Source: a virus
Reading direction: 5' to 3' (one strand)
DNA length: 64,000 nucleotides
IMG/VR virus record: IMGVR_UViG_3300010430_000004
Coordinates: 104,537 to 168,536 of that record
Both the position numbers and the translations under genes were made by a program. Within the stretch, counting starts at the first letter, position 1. Each line of letters begins with the position of its first letter. The notes beneath the pieces were generated by a model. It ran no database searches. It was not told where the DNA came from and was given only the letters and a program-made list of their open reading frames with translations. Below are positions 15,727 to 24,100 of this stretch, piece by piece.

Positions 15727-16078
15727 TCGTAGAAAGTTCCTAAAAGCCCTCGGTGGAGTGGCTGGTGCTGCTGCATTGGGAATTACTCTAATACCTGAAA
15801 GAAAAAGCAAACTAAATATTGATTGGTCCTCAGTGGAAACAAAACCTCCAGGGGCTATAGCAGATGTTCAGGTTATAAATACTGAAGGTGGAGTTCTTAC
15901 TCGTGAAATTGTTGAAGAAGCAGCAGAAAGAGCTGTACAAAGCTTTGGTCAACCCTATAAGTATATTATGCCCTATGACGTAGCAAAGGCTTGGATGGAA
16001 GTGGACGACAAGACTTTGAAAAAAATTCTAAAAAACAATTCAAATATTATCATTTCTGACTTTGCTTGGGGATATTAA
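15716..16078 (+). CDS. Protein with twin-arginine (Tat) signal peptide
   Basis: 120 residues. The N-terminus reads VDRRKFLKALGGVAGAAALG: the twin-arginine motif (S/T/D-R-R-x-F-L-K) with a mildly hydrophobic Ala/Gly-rich segment. This is the signal for export of folded proteins by the host Tat system. The mature ~90 residues match no known family and lack obvious cofactor motifs. Tat signals usually come with redox cofactors or fast-folding proteins, so either this small protein folds early or it travels with a partner. Confidence 0.7.
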   Translation: MKVDRRKFLKALGGVAGAAALGITLIPERKSKLNIDWSSVETKPPGAIADVQVINTEGGVLTREIVEEAAERAVQSFGQPYKYIMPYDVAKAWMEVDDKTLKKILKNNSNIIISDFAWGY

Positions 16079-16083
16079 AAAAT

Positions 16084-16344
16084 ATGAGTCAAACACTTGC
16101 AGAAAAATTAAGAAATAAAATTCAAAAAGACCTTTCTATTTTTCTAAAACAGAAAGTTTGGTCTCCTGAAACAGAAGAGGGCAAACTACAGCGAGAAAAT
16201 ATACAAAAAACTGTAAGCAAAGCTGTTGAGTGCTTTTTAGAAGGAAACGTAACAGAAATACAACCAATAATAGAAGACGTTAAAATAGTTGGCAGCTCTA
16301 TAGAACTAAAGCTATCAATACCAATAAGCTACATAGAGGAATAA
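16084..16344 (+). CDS. Small hypothetical protein
   Basis: 86 residues from the ATG at 16084; a TTG at 16066 is in frame but overlaps the previous gene. Helical and charged, with a beta C-terminus (SSIELKLSIPISYIEE). Unknown; directly upstream of nrdA. Confidence 0.6.
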   Translation: MSQTLAEKLRNKIQKDLSIFLKQKVWSPETEEGKLQRENIQKTVSKAVECFLEGNVTEIQPIIEDVKIVGSSIELKLSIPISYIEE

Positions 16345-16345
16345 T

Positions 16346-18061
16346 ATGAAAAAAGGCATCGATTATCCTAATTGGATGAACGAAGTTTCTGTTCAGACAA
16401 TGAACAAGGGACAATTACTTCCAGGTGAAAACGTATATCAAGCCTTTGAAAGGGTAGCTAACTCTGCTGCTTGTCGATTGCTTATTCCAGACATGAAGAA
16501 ATATTTCTATGAAGCTATGGAAAAGGGTTGGCTATGTCCAGCCACTCCAGTACTTACTAATATGGGCACTTCTCGTGGTTTACCTATTAGCTGTTTTGGA
16601 ATAGACGTAGACGATAACCTGTACGATATCTATGACAAGGTTACTGAACAAGCCGTACTCACTGCTCAAGGTGGAGGGGTTGGAGTAGGCATGAACCGAA
16701 TCAGAGGCCGTGGAGCACCGATTAAACAGCGTGGTGAATCTGAAGGTATTATTCCATGGGCACACGTCTATGATAGCGCCATTATTGCTACTTCTCAGGG
16801 AAATATTAGGCGTGGAGCATCATCAATTAACCTTAATATTAGACATAAAGACATTCACGAATTTCTTAGAATGAGAAGACCAGAAGGTGACACTAATCGT
16901 CAGAACCTCAACTTGCACCATTGCGTACAAATCACTGATGAATTTATGGAAAGCATCGCTAATGGAAATAAAGCCGATCAAGACTTGATGATTGAGATTC
17001 TAAAGACTAGATTTGAAACAGGCGAGCCTTATATTCACTTCATCGACACTACTAACTATGATAATCCTGCTGGATATAAAAGACTAGACCTAGACGTTTC
17101 TATGACTAATATATGTTCAGAGATTGTTCTTCATACCGATCCAACTCACAGTTTTGTTTGTTGTTTATCTAGTCTTAACTTATTAAAATATGATGATTGG
17201 AAAGACTATGTTTTCGATAATGGTATGACTCTCCCAGAACTAACTGCTTGGTTTCTTGAAGGAGTTTTAAACGAATTTATTGAAAAAGGAAAATCTATAA
17301 AAGGCATGGAAAACGCCATCAGGTCTGCTGTAAAGGGTAGGGCTATTGGAATAGGCGTTCTTGGCTGGCATGGGTTTTTACAATCAAAAAATATTCCATT
17401 CGTTTCTCTAATGAGCACTTCCTATACTCATGGAATATTTAAATTCATTGATTCTGAATCATTAAAAGCTTCTAAACAAATGGCTGAAATATTTGGCGTA
17501 CCTAAATGGTGCGTAGATACTCGACACTCTCACAGAATAGCCTTAGCTCCCACAGTAAGTAATAGTGCTAGGGCGAATACTAGTGCTTCTATTGAGCCAT
17601 ATAGGGCCAATGCGTGGAACTATAAAGGCGCTCAGGGAGTTTACTTAATGAAGAACCCTCAATTAGAAACTTTGCTTAAAGATCTTGGAAAAAACACCAA
17701 AGATGTTTGGAAAAGCATAGTAGTTAACGGTGGATCTGTTCAACATCTTGAATTCTTATCAGCTGACCAAAAAGAAGTATATTTGACTTTTCCAGAAATA
17801 GACCAAGTAGAGCTGGTACGTTTGGCTGGACATAGACAAAAATATATAGACCAGGCTCAAAGCGTTAATTTATGTTTTCCAGCAAATGCTGACGCTGATT
17901 ATATATGGGATGCTCATTTTGAGGCTTGGAAAAAGGGCCTAAAGACTCTTTATTATTGCAGAAGTGAAAGCGTAATTAAAGGTGACACTGGAAGTAGAAG
18001 CTTTGTACGCAAAAATGTCGATAATAATGAGGAAGAAGATTGCAGTTTTTGCGAAGGATGA
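16346..18061 (+). CDS. nrdA: Ribonucleotide reductase class I, alpha subunit
   Basis: 571 residues. Active-site residues are present: C83 (ISCFG) and C272/C273 for the redox pair, N255-C257-E259 (NICSEI) for radical chemistry, the Tyr pair in LYYCRS near residue 545, and a C-terminal C-x2-C (566, 569) that receives electrons from thioredoxin or glutaredoxin. It is shorter than E. coli NrdA because the N-terminal ATP-cone is missing, so dATP feedback inhibition is probably absent. That would let dNTP pools stay high during infection. Confidence 0.95.
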   Translation: MKKGIDYPNWMNEVSVQTMNKGQLLPGENVYQAFERVANSAACRLLIPDMKKYFYEAMEKGWLCPATPVLTNMGTSRGLPISCFGIDVDDNLYDIYDKVTEQAVLTAQGGGVGVGMNRIRGRGAPIKQRGESEGIIPWAHVYDSAIIATSQGNIRRGASSINLNIRHKDIHEFLRMRRPEGDTNRQNLNLHHCVQITDEFMESIANGNKADQDLMIEILKTRFETGEPYIHFIDTTNYDNPAGYKRLDLDVSMTNICSEIVLHTDPTHSFVCCLSSLNLLKYDDWKDYVFDNGMTLPELTAWFLEGVLNEFIEKGKSIKGMENAIRSAVKGRAIGIGVLGWHGFLQSKNIPFVSLMSTSYTHGIFKFIDSESLKASKQMAEIFGVPKWCVDTRHSHRIALAPTVSNSARANTSASIEPYRANAWNYKGAQGVYLMKNPQLETLLKDLGKNTKDVWKSIVVNGGSVQHLEFLSADQKEVYLTFPEIDQVELVRLAGHRQKYIDQAQSVNLCFPANADADYIWDAHFEAWKKGLKTLYYCRSESVIKGDTGSRSFVRKNVDNNEEEDCSFCEG

Positions 18062-18062
18062 T

Positions 18063-18230
18063 ATGAAAGCTTTAACAAATATTTTATTAGCCATTGGCGG
18101 CATTGTGCTTGTAGGTGGATGTATTTATGGTGGTTTTTGGTTAAAGAGAACAATGAATTACAACCTATATTACAAAGATCAAATAGTAAAAGAAATTAAA
18201 GAAAATGTAAAGAAAGAGTGCCTCAAATGA
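18063..18230 (+). CDS. Single-pass membrane protein
   Basis: 55 residues from the ATG two bases after the nrdA stop. One hydrophobic segment (ILLAIGGIVLVGGCIYGGFW) and a charged C-terminal helix. The LVGGC stretch only loosely resembles a lipobox. Unknown. Confidence 0.6.
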   Translation: MKALTNILLAIGGIVLVGGCIYGGFWLKRTMNYNLYYKDQIVKEIKENVKKECLK

Positions 18231-18721
18231 GTTGGAGTGAAAGCGTAGCCAAAGACACTTGGGAAAACAATGAGCTTTTTGAATTCTCTTTAGTTGGGGA
18301 TGACTCTATGATGGCTATTCTTTGTAATGAATTTGAGCCTTACAATGTTGTCACAAATAAGCAATTAAGTAAAGGCGATTTATTTTACGATGGAGCCGGA
18401 CAAGCAGCAGTTATTATATCTCAAATTATAACAGGACCATATAAGGTTTATGAATACGAAGCTGTTTCTGAAGAAAATCCAACTTACGCTGTTTACGAAG
18501 ATCCTATAGTAAGGGCCAGAAACCTTAGATTTCTTAAAACCTCAAACACCTTTATTGATTTATTAGAAGTTTCTGGATATACTGGTCATGTAGTTGATGG
18601 AGATGTAGAGATTCATTTTAAAGGTAGTGATCATTATTGTGTGCTTGCTAGGGAACTTTTTGAACCACAGTATTTAGAATTTATTGAACTTTGGCATGGA
18701 GTTAAAATTGAAAGTAACTGA
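18227..18721 (+). CDS. Hypothetical protein
   Basis: 164 residues from the ATG overlapping the previous stop. Acidic, mixed alpha/beta with a repeated-strand core (GPYKVYEYEAVSEENPTYAV). No family is recognised. It overlaps the NADAR gene by 26 bases. Confidence 0.65.
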   Translation: MSWSESVAKDTWENNELFEFSLVGDDSMMAILCNEFEPYNVVTNKQLSKGDLFYDGAGQAAVIISQIITGPYKVYEYEAVSEENPTYAVYEDPIVRARNLRFLKTSNTFIDLLEVSGYTGHVVDGDVEIHFKGSDHYCVLARELFEPQYLEFIELWHGVKIESN

Positions 18722-19190
18722 TACACATATTTATTTTTGGGGAGGGATATACTCTCAATGGGCTAAGGTAAAGTTTAATGATGGAGAGAAAGAATTTTCA
18801 TCTGCTGAACAATACATGATGTATAGAAAAGCAGTAACTTTTAATGATTTAGAAGCTGCTGAAAAAATTATGAAAACCAACGACCCTAAGAAACAAAAAG
18901 CTATTGGAAGAACTGTAAAAAACTTTGACCCTGATGTTTGGTCTAATATGAGCCTAGCAGTGGTTACTCTAGGAAACTTTTTTAAATTTAGCCAAAACCC
19001 TAAATTGTATAAAGAATTGTTAGCTACTGGTGATAAGACTATAGTAGAGGGCTCTCCCTATGATAAGATTTGGGGAGTTGGGTTAGCATGGGATGATCCT
19101 AAGATTTTAGACGAAGCTAACTGGGATGGCCAAAATTTACTAGGCATAGCTATTATGGAAACTAGGTTCCTTTTAAGAGAGGTTGCATGA
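18696..19190 (+). CDS. NADAR (YbiA-like) family protein
   Basis: 164 residues; an in-frame TTG at 18684 is the alternative start. It shows the YbiA/NADAR layout: YFWGGIYSQW, then EFSSAEQYMMYRKA with conserved E38, IGRTVKNFD, WSNMSLAVVTLGNFFKF and GSPYDKIWGVGL. Known members cleave N-glycosidic bonds in riboflavin intermediates or remove ADP-ribose from guanine, some acting as antitoxins to DarT-type DNA ADP-ribosyltransferases. Here it could reverse host ADP-ribosylation of phage DNA. The family call is firm; the substrate is inferred. Confidence 0.88.
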   Translation: MELKLKVTDTHIYFWGGIYSQWAKVKFNDGEKEFSSAEQYMMYRKAVTFNDLEAAEKIMKTNDPKKQKAIGRTVKNFDPDVWSNMSLAVVTLGNFFKFSQNPKLYKELLATGDKTIVEGSPYDKIWGVGLAWDDPKILDEANWDGQNLLGIAIMETRFLLREVA

Positions 19191-19477
19191 GAAATTTAAT
19201 AGCTGTTCTTAGACTGTGCATTACAGTAGCCTTAGCAATGTCTGCTTACAAGTATGGAAAAATTGAAGGACGTAGAGAAGGAAGAGCCCAGGGCGCATAC
19301 GATGGTATGAAATGGGGCAATGAAATGCTTAAGAAAGAAAAAAGAATCAAAGAAAATGAAATCGAAATCCTTGAAAAGGTTATAGAAAAATGCGACCTAC
19401 CAGAGTCCCATGGTCTTGGTCCGGTAGAAACTGCGAGCCTTGATATTTATAAGAATATAGGAGAATATAATGAGTGA
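19187..19477 (+). CDS. Membrane-anchored coiled-coil protein
   Basis: 96 residues, ATGA overlap. An N-terminal hydrophobic segment (LIAVLRLCITVALAMSAY) is followed by a highly charged helix (KKEKRIKENEIEILEKVIEK). The layout resembles Rz-like spanin or tail-anchor proteins, but there is no lysis neighbour to support that. Confidence 0.65.
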   Translation: MRNLIAVLRLCITVALAMSAYKYGKIEGRREGRAQGAYDGMKWGNEMLKKEKRIKENEIEILEKVIEKCDLPESHGLGPVETASLDIYKNIGEYNE

Positions 19478-20396
19478 TCCAAATGATATCTGGGAAGACG
19501 AAGGTTCTGACAGAGAATATATGACTGAAGAAGAATACGAAGCCGTAGCAAACGGTCAGTATATTGATGAGGGTTATCAAGAAGTTTACGAAGATGATCC
19601 TAACAATTTCATGGATGTATATGAAGAAGAATACGAAGATATGGAAGATGAAGAGCTTCAAGCAAAAACTGATGAAGTTCTTGATGGTGCTCTTATACGT
19701 CTTGAGCAAGGCCGCTTATATAAAATGATTATGGAAACCATAGACGGTGGAATGTTTGAAGATACTGGATGCGATGAGCGTTCTATCAAAAATGTTGAGC
19801 GTGAGATGAAAGCGTTTATTATGAGTCGCCTAGAAGTTCTTCTTGGCATTCGTAAGAAAGCTGCAAAGAAAGTAAAAGTTGTTCGTGAAAAACAAGAAAA
19901 TCAACTAAGTGACGTTGAAGTAGCTGTTATTAAAAAATTAACAAACACTGCTATCCAAAAGTCTGGCATTAAACCAGTAAGTGGGAATAGCGGATCACTT
20001 AAAAAGGTTGGAGCGCCTAAACAAGCGCCTAAACCTCAACCAAAAGCTGCTGCACCTGCTCCAAAGCCTAAGCCTAAGAGAAGAAAAAAGGCAACTAAAT
20101 CAGCAGCGCCTAAGAAAAAGGTTAGAAGAAAAACTAGAAAATCATCCAAATCCTTTGCTGACATGACAGACGAAGAAAAACTGGCTAGAAATCAGGAAGT
20201 TAGTGATAGACAAGCTAGAAATAAGGTAAAATACGATGGGGTGCCAACAGCACCAGGCTCACCAGCACCACTTCCACCTCCAACAGGAGATGAAATGGCA
20301 ATGTACCATCAACAACAGGCTCAACAAATGCCAAATGGAACCGATCTTAAAGGAAATTTAACCCAACACATACTTAACGCGTTGAATAAGAAATAG
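19470..20396 (+). CDS. Protein with acidic head and histone-like basic tail
   Basis: 308 residues in three zones: a very acidic N-terminus (to ~75, rich in E, D and Y), a helical middle (75-165), and a Lys/Arg/Pro/Ala-rich segment (~170-230) of the kind PKPKPKRRKKATKSAAPKKK, like the tails of histone H1-type proteins. The C-terminus is Pro/Gln-rich. Codons here use more CGT and GCT than neighbours, as for a highly expressed protein. It is probably a nucleic-acid binder or structural protein. No homologous family is recognised. Confidence 0.7.
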   Translation: MSDPNDIWEDEGSDREYMTEEEYEAVANGQYIDEGYQEVYEDDPNNFMDVYEEEYEDMEDEELQAKTDEVLDGALIRLEQGRLYKMIMETIDGGMFEDTGCDERSIKNVEREMKAFIMSRLEVLLGIRKKAAKKVKVVREKQENQLSDVEVAVIKKLTNTAIQKSGIKPVSGNSGSLKKVGAPKQAPKPQPKAAAPAPKPKPKRRKKATKSAAPKKKVRRKTRKSSKSFADMTDEEKLARNQEVSDRQARNKVKYDGVPTAPGSPAPLPPPTGDEMAMYHQQQAQQMPNGTDLKGNLTQHILNALNKK

Positions 20397-20404
20397 GAGA
20401 GACA

Positions 20405-20899
20405 ATGCAAAGCAATAAACCAAAAATATCTGAGAGAGTAGAAGCCCTTGAATTATCTGTAGAAAATTTAAGTGCAGCAAATTTAGGTATGGCGCAAGCT
20501 CTAGAAAATCAAAGAAGAGTAGTTGTTTCTCTGGCTGAAAAGATGGATGCTATTTTTTATCTATCTAGTGCTAACCAGCCCATTACAGAAGAAGCAGTTG
20601 ACGCTAGAGTAATTGATTTAAAAGAAAAAGAGCTTAAAGCTGAAACTGAGCAAGCATTAACTAATGGCGACATTAAACCAGCAAAAGTTGTGGGAAATCA
20701 AAGCTTTGTGGTTGTTCGTGAGTTAGATAAAGATACGAAAAAAGTCATTCAACCTAGAGCACAAATTGCTTTAGCTTATATGCCTGATGAAGTTAAAGAT
20801 GACTTCCTTGGAAAAAAGAAAGGTGACAAAATCGAAAATGGAAACGTAATTATTGAAATTATTGAAGTTTATGATTTTGTTAAACCTGAAGGTAAATAA
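20405..20899 (+). CDS. Hypothetical protein with N-terminal coiled coil
   Basis: 164 residues with AGGAG before the ATG. Residues 5-55 form a clear heptad coiled coil (ISERVEALELSVENLSAANL), followed by a small beta domain (SFVVVRELDKDTKKVI). It is probably oligomeric and may work with the 308-residue protein just upstream. Confidence 0.7.
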   Translation: MQSNKPKISERVEALELSVENLSAANLGMAQALENQRRVVVSLAEKMDAIFYLSSANQPITEEAVDARVIDLKEKELKAETEQALTNGDIKPAKVVGNQSFVVVRELDKDTKKVIQPRAQIALAYMPDEVKDDFLGKKKGDKIENGNVIIEIIEVYDFVKPEGK

Positions 20900-20928
20900 G
20901 GGTAATCTTTACCTTAAAGGGAGCTTAT

Positions 20929-22134
20929 ATGAGTATTAAAAATTATACAGAAAAAGAAATAGCGTATATCATTAATTCTAAAGACACCAAAGACTGGACT
21001 TGGAATGAACTAGCTGAGAAGTACAACAAGAAGTTTAATCAAGATCGTTCACCTGAAACTATTAGAGAGTGTTATAAACGCTACGTTCATCTGTATAATG
21101 ATGATCAGTTTGTGGTCAAACAATTACGAACAGTAGCAAATACTAAGAAAAATTCAGCCCTAAAAGCTAAAGAAAACCGCGTAATTCTCGAAAGGCTTAA
21201 TACTCTTGAAGAAATTCTAGAAGTTACCAAAAATGCTGCTCGTGAAATTATTAAAGATATTCCTAAAAAGTCAAAATTTAAACCTCTTAAATCTAAGAAA
21301 CGTCTAATGACTAAGGAATTATTGCTGTCGGATATTCATTTTGGCAAATTAACTGCTACTTTTAATTTAGAAGTATTGCACAGGCGACTAGATGAAGTTG
21401 TTCGTGCTACTCTACACGAGATTGAAAGAGACAGCAAAGAATATGCTGTAGAAAGACTGATTATCCCTATACTAGGAGACATTATTGAGTCTGATACTAT
21501 GCACGGACCAGAAAGTTCTAAGGGTTGTGAATTTGGCAATTCTAGGCAAATATACGAAGCACAGATTGGCTTGTTCAAGCACGTTGCTAAACCTATTTTA
21601 GACTACTGCCATGATAAGGGTATTTTTGTAGAATTTGTTATGGTTACTGGAAATCACGACCGGACTGAAGAAAAAAGAACCTTTAATGATCCAGGGGAAG
21701 ACAATGTTACTTATATTATTTACAATACCCTTAAAGATTATATTGAACTTGCTGGCTATAATAATGTATCTTTTGACATACCTAGTGGGCCTTGGGCTAT
21801 TACTAGCATTTATGGCTCTACTGTTATGTATGAACATTACGATAACGCCGCTAATGACTCTCGTAAAGCGTTAGAAACATTGATGACCAAAAGAGCAACG
21901 AACAATATTAAGAAAATTATTCATTTTATGAGGGGTGGACATTTTCACAATACTACTTCTTATGACAACAACCGCATCCAAATCAACGGTTCTTTCCCTG
22001 GAAACGATTCTTACTCTAGCATACTAGGTTTTGATTCTCCAGCTGCTCAGACTCTTAATAGTTATGTTAAAACTTCTAGAAGAAGCAACAGCTTTTATAG
22101 AACCTTTGTTATTCAACTAGAAGACGTAAAATGA
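20929..22134 (+). CDS. Metallophosphoesterase with N-terminal HTH/SANT-like domain
   Basis: 401 residues. The N-terminal ~55 residues (YTEKEIAYIINSKDTKDWTW, then LAEKYNKKF and CYKRYVHLY) look like a Myb/SANT or HTH DNA-binding module. A linker helix follows. The catalytic half has LLLSDIHFGK, ILGDIIESD, TGNHDR and GHFHN. Phage proteins of this build are usually placed near SbcD/Mre11-type nucleases. A DNA-directed nuclease is the best guess; the catalytic fold is certain. Confidence 0.85.
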   Translation: MSIKNYTEKEIAYIINSKDTKDWTWNELAEKYNKKFNQDRSPETIRECYKRYVHLYNDDQFVVKQLRTVANTKKNSALKAKENRVILERLNTLEEILEVTKNAAREIIKDIPKKSKFKPLKSKKRLMTKELLLSDIHFGKLTATFNLEVLHRRLDEVVRATLHEIERDSKEYAVERLIIPILGDIIESDTMHGPESSKGCEFGNSRQIYEAQIGLFKHVAKPILDYCHDKGIFVEFVMVTGNHDRTEEKRTFNDPGEDNVTYIIYNTLKDYIELAGYNNVSFDIPSGPWAITSIYGSTVMYEHYDNAANDSRKALETLMTKRATNNIKKIIHFMRGGHFHNTTSYDNNRIQINGSFPGNDSYSSILGFDSPAAQTLNSYVKTSRRSNSFYRTFVIQLEDVK

Positions 22135-22385
22135 TAGTAAAGTCCAGTCACCTAGCTCTTAGATTTTATAAAAATGATGGCTGGACTATGGCCCTTTTAT
22201 CTGAGTGTTTAGAGAAAGGCTCTGCTATAGAATTTTGCCCAGGTATTGGTCTGGAATATTACAGATTAGAAGTGGGCTCACGACTAGACCTTGACAAGCT
22301 AATGCCTCATGTAACCAATGTTCAGAATTGGAGAAACGAGTTAATTGGCCCTTCCAGAGAATATATAGACAAAATGATGTGGTAA
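22131..22385 (+). CDS. Small hypothetical protein
   Basis: 84 residues, ATGA overlap with the phosphoesterase. Mixed alpha/beta (SSHLALRFYKNDGWTMALL). No family is recognised. A hairpin begins right after its stop. Confidence 0.65.
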   Translation: MIVKSSHLALRFYKNDGWTMALLSECLEKGSAIEFCPGIGLEYYRLEVGSRLDLDKLMPHVTNVQNWRNELIGPSREYIDKMMW

Positions 22386-22386
22386 T

Positions 22387-22409
22387 CTCCGATACTTAAT
22401 AGTATGGAG
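22387..22409 (+). promoter_or_regulatory. Hairpin that hides a ribosome binding site
   Basis: CTCC-G-ATACT, loop TAAT, AGTAT-GGAG: a 9-bp stem with one bulged base whose 3' arm contains the GGAG of the Shine-Dalgarno sequence for the ATG at 22415. When formed it should block initiation, as in RNA thermometers or protein-controlled leaders. The structure is seen; regulation is inferred. Confidence 0.6.
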
Positions 22410-22414
22410 GTTAT

Positions 22415-22771
22415 ATGTCAGCAAATTCTAAAAGATCAAATAAATTATACAACTATTTAGTCAACACTTTTGGTTTAAACAAAGAGACTATTCTAGAATA
22501 TGTAGACAACCGTGTACAGGATCTATTGCCAAAGCATATAGACAATAAAATAAACTCTTCAAAAATGGAATATATGATACTTGGCACTGTATCTAATATT
22601 ATAAATAAAGGCTTTGGCGAGCATTCTCCCTACTATGATAGGAGAGTGGCTTTTGATAAATATGTTAAAAAATGTATAAGAGAAGAAGTAATTAAAATTG
22701 TCAAAGAAACTAAGGAAATAGAAGTCAAGCTAATAGACAAAGATACTTCAACAATACGTAGGGCGGATTAA
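22415..22771 (+). CDS. Hypothetical protein with occluded ribosome site
   Basis: 118 residues, helical and basic at both ends. N-terminal segment SNKLYNYLVNTFGLNKETIL, C-terminal charged strands. No family is recognised. Its ribosome site lies in a hairpin (22387-22409), so translation is probably regulated, possibly by its own product. Confidence 0.7.
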   Translation: MSANSKRSNKLYNYLVNTFGLNKETILEYVDNRVQDLLPKHIDNKINSSKMEYMILGTVSNIINKGFGEHSPYYDRRVAFDKYVKKCIREEVIKIVKETKEIEVKLIDKDTSTIRRAD

Positions 22772-23055
22772 TGCAACATACCCTTAAAATTAATTTAAGT
22801 TATCTTATATATAATCTAAACGCTGAAATGCTGGATACAGATTATTATATTCCATATACTGAAGAAGATGCTAAAATTGTAGATAATTTTAGTGAAGTTT
22901 TTAATAGAGCAGTTTTTCTTAAAAAGAAGAATGAAAAACGTCACGCTCTTGAGCAAACCTTTATACAAATGAAAGAAATGTTAAAAGAAAATGACAGTAG
23001 AGGAGCTTTTGAGCTTCTTGAAAGGTTTTCAAAATTAGGAGAAGAAAATGATTAA
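22771..23055 (+). CDS. Small helical protein
   Basis: 94 residues, TAATG start. Tyr-rich N-terminus (YLIYNLNAEMLDTDYYI) and a charged helical C-terminal half. No family is recognised. Confidence 0.65.
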   Translation: MQHTLKINLSYLIYNLNAEMLDTDYYIPYTEEDAKIVDNFSEVFNRAVFLKKKNEKRHALEQTFIQMKEMLKENDSRGAFELLERFSKLGEEND

Positions 23056-23281
23056 AGTCGGAATGGTGCTTATGTGCATCCTTAATATAAACTATACAGA
23101 ATACCCACTTAGATTAAAAAACGTACCAGTAAAAGTGTTGCACATCACCAATGACCAGAAGGCCCTTGTTAGATATGACCTTAAAACTGTATCATCGGTA
23201 GAATATAGTGGTGGACCACAGCTAGAAGTTTTTCATGTAGAAGACCTTAAGGGCGATTACATGAAGTGTAAGGGTAAATAA
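23048..23281 (+). CDS. Small beta-rich protein
   Basis: 77 residues, 8-base overlap. Alternating hydrophobic pattern (VPVKVLHITNDQKALVRYDL) suggests a small beta barrel (SH3 or OB size). It directly precedes the nuclease gene. Unknown. Confidence 0.65.
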   Translation: MIKVGMVLMCILNINYTEYPLRLKNVPVKVLHITNDQKALVRYDLKTVSSVEYSGGPQLEVFHVEDLKGDYMKCKGK

Positions 23282-24049
23282 TTGAGTCGGATATGGGACA
23301 ATGAAGCAGCACTAGCAAACGAACTAATCCTATGGTTAACCAAAGAGGGTTGGGTGGTTCATCAAGAAGTCCAACTTACTGGTTCTGGAAGAACAGTAGA
23401 TATTGTTGCTGAAAAGGATAATAAGCTTTGGGCCATTGAATGTAAGAATACCTTTACGGAAAGTGTTCTGGATCAGTGTTATTTACATACGCCTAACTTT
23501 CATTATATCTCTTGTGCAGTTCCTGGATATCGTAGAAGCTATCGCTATTCTAGTTCACAAAAAGAAACATCTTTTGTTAAAGAGCACTTTCTAAGATGCC
23601 ACGGAATAGGTCTGATTAGAGTGGGTGAAAGACAAAGAAAAAATTCACTAAACGTCCATGAAGAAATCAAGCCAGAATATCAGAGGATGTTTAAAAAGAA
23701 CACAACAATGAAGCTTTTTCTTACTCGTATAAAAAAGATAAGAGCTAAGTTTCACGAATTGCACCAGACAGCAACCGCTGGTGCCACAGGTGGACAAGTA
23801 ACGGACTATAAGGTTTCCATGTACAACCTTAGAGAGTACCTTAAAGATCACGACCTCGTAGATCCTCTGGCAGTAGCCAAGATTGTAGAGCATCATTATA
23901 GAAAGCCTCACCTATTTAAGGCCGCGATATTAAGAGGCATAGACAACGGCTGGATTCCTGGCGTAGTAAAAGAAATAGTTGGTCGAAAAGCTCATATAAA
24001 ATTCTTAAAAGAAGAATACAATACAGATGGTTCTCCCATAAATCCATAA
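23282..24049 (+). CDS. PD-(D/E)XK nuclease
   Basis: 255 residues from a TTG right after the previous stop. The restriction-endonuclease-fold core is clear: a helix with E (NEAALANELILWL), then a strand pair with D40 (GRTVDIVAEK) and E53-C-K55 (LWAIECKNT), which bind metal and cleave DNA or RNA. The 12-residue gap between D and ExK is typical. The ~150-residue C-terminal part is helical and basic and probably gives specificity. DNA repair or host DNA breakdown are both possible. Confidence 0.8.
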   Translation: MSRIWDNEAALANELILWLTKEGWVVHQEVQLTGSGRTVDIVAEKDNKLWAIECKNTFTESVLDQCYLHTPNFHYISCAVPGYRRSYRYSSSQKETSFVKEHFLRCHGIGLIRVGERQRKNSLNVHEEIKPEYQRMFKKNTTMKLFLTRIKKIRAKFHELHQTATAGATGGQVTDYKVSMYNLREYLKDHDLVDPLAVAKIVEHHYRKPHLFKAAILRGIDNGWIPGVVKEIVGRKAHIKFLKEEYNTDGSPINP

Positions 24050-24083
24050 AATACCTATAAAATTTCCAAAAACATGATCAGTT

Positions 24084-24092
24084 TGTGATATT
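24084..24092 (+). promoter_or_regulatory. Possible -10 element for a leaderless transcript
   Basis: TGT-GATATT differs in one base from the extended TGT-TATATT of the phage promoter class. Its expected start site (~24099-24101) coincides with the ATG at 24101, which has no ribosome site. No good -35 is seen. Confidence 0.35.
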
Positions 24093-24100
24093 ATAATACA

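Noticed and set aside
20902-20920. AAGG-TAA/TTA-CCTT hairpin before the 20929 gene as a terminator or riboswitch
   Set aside because: Small stem with no T-run and the ribosome site lies outside it; nothing more can be claimed.
24092-24097. TATAAT as the -10 for the 24101 gene
   Set aside because: It ends only three bases before the ATG, which would put the start site inside the gene; TGT-GATATT fits better.
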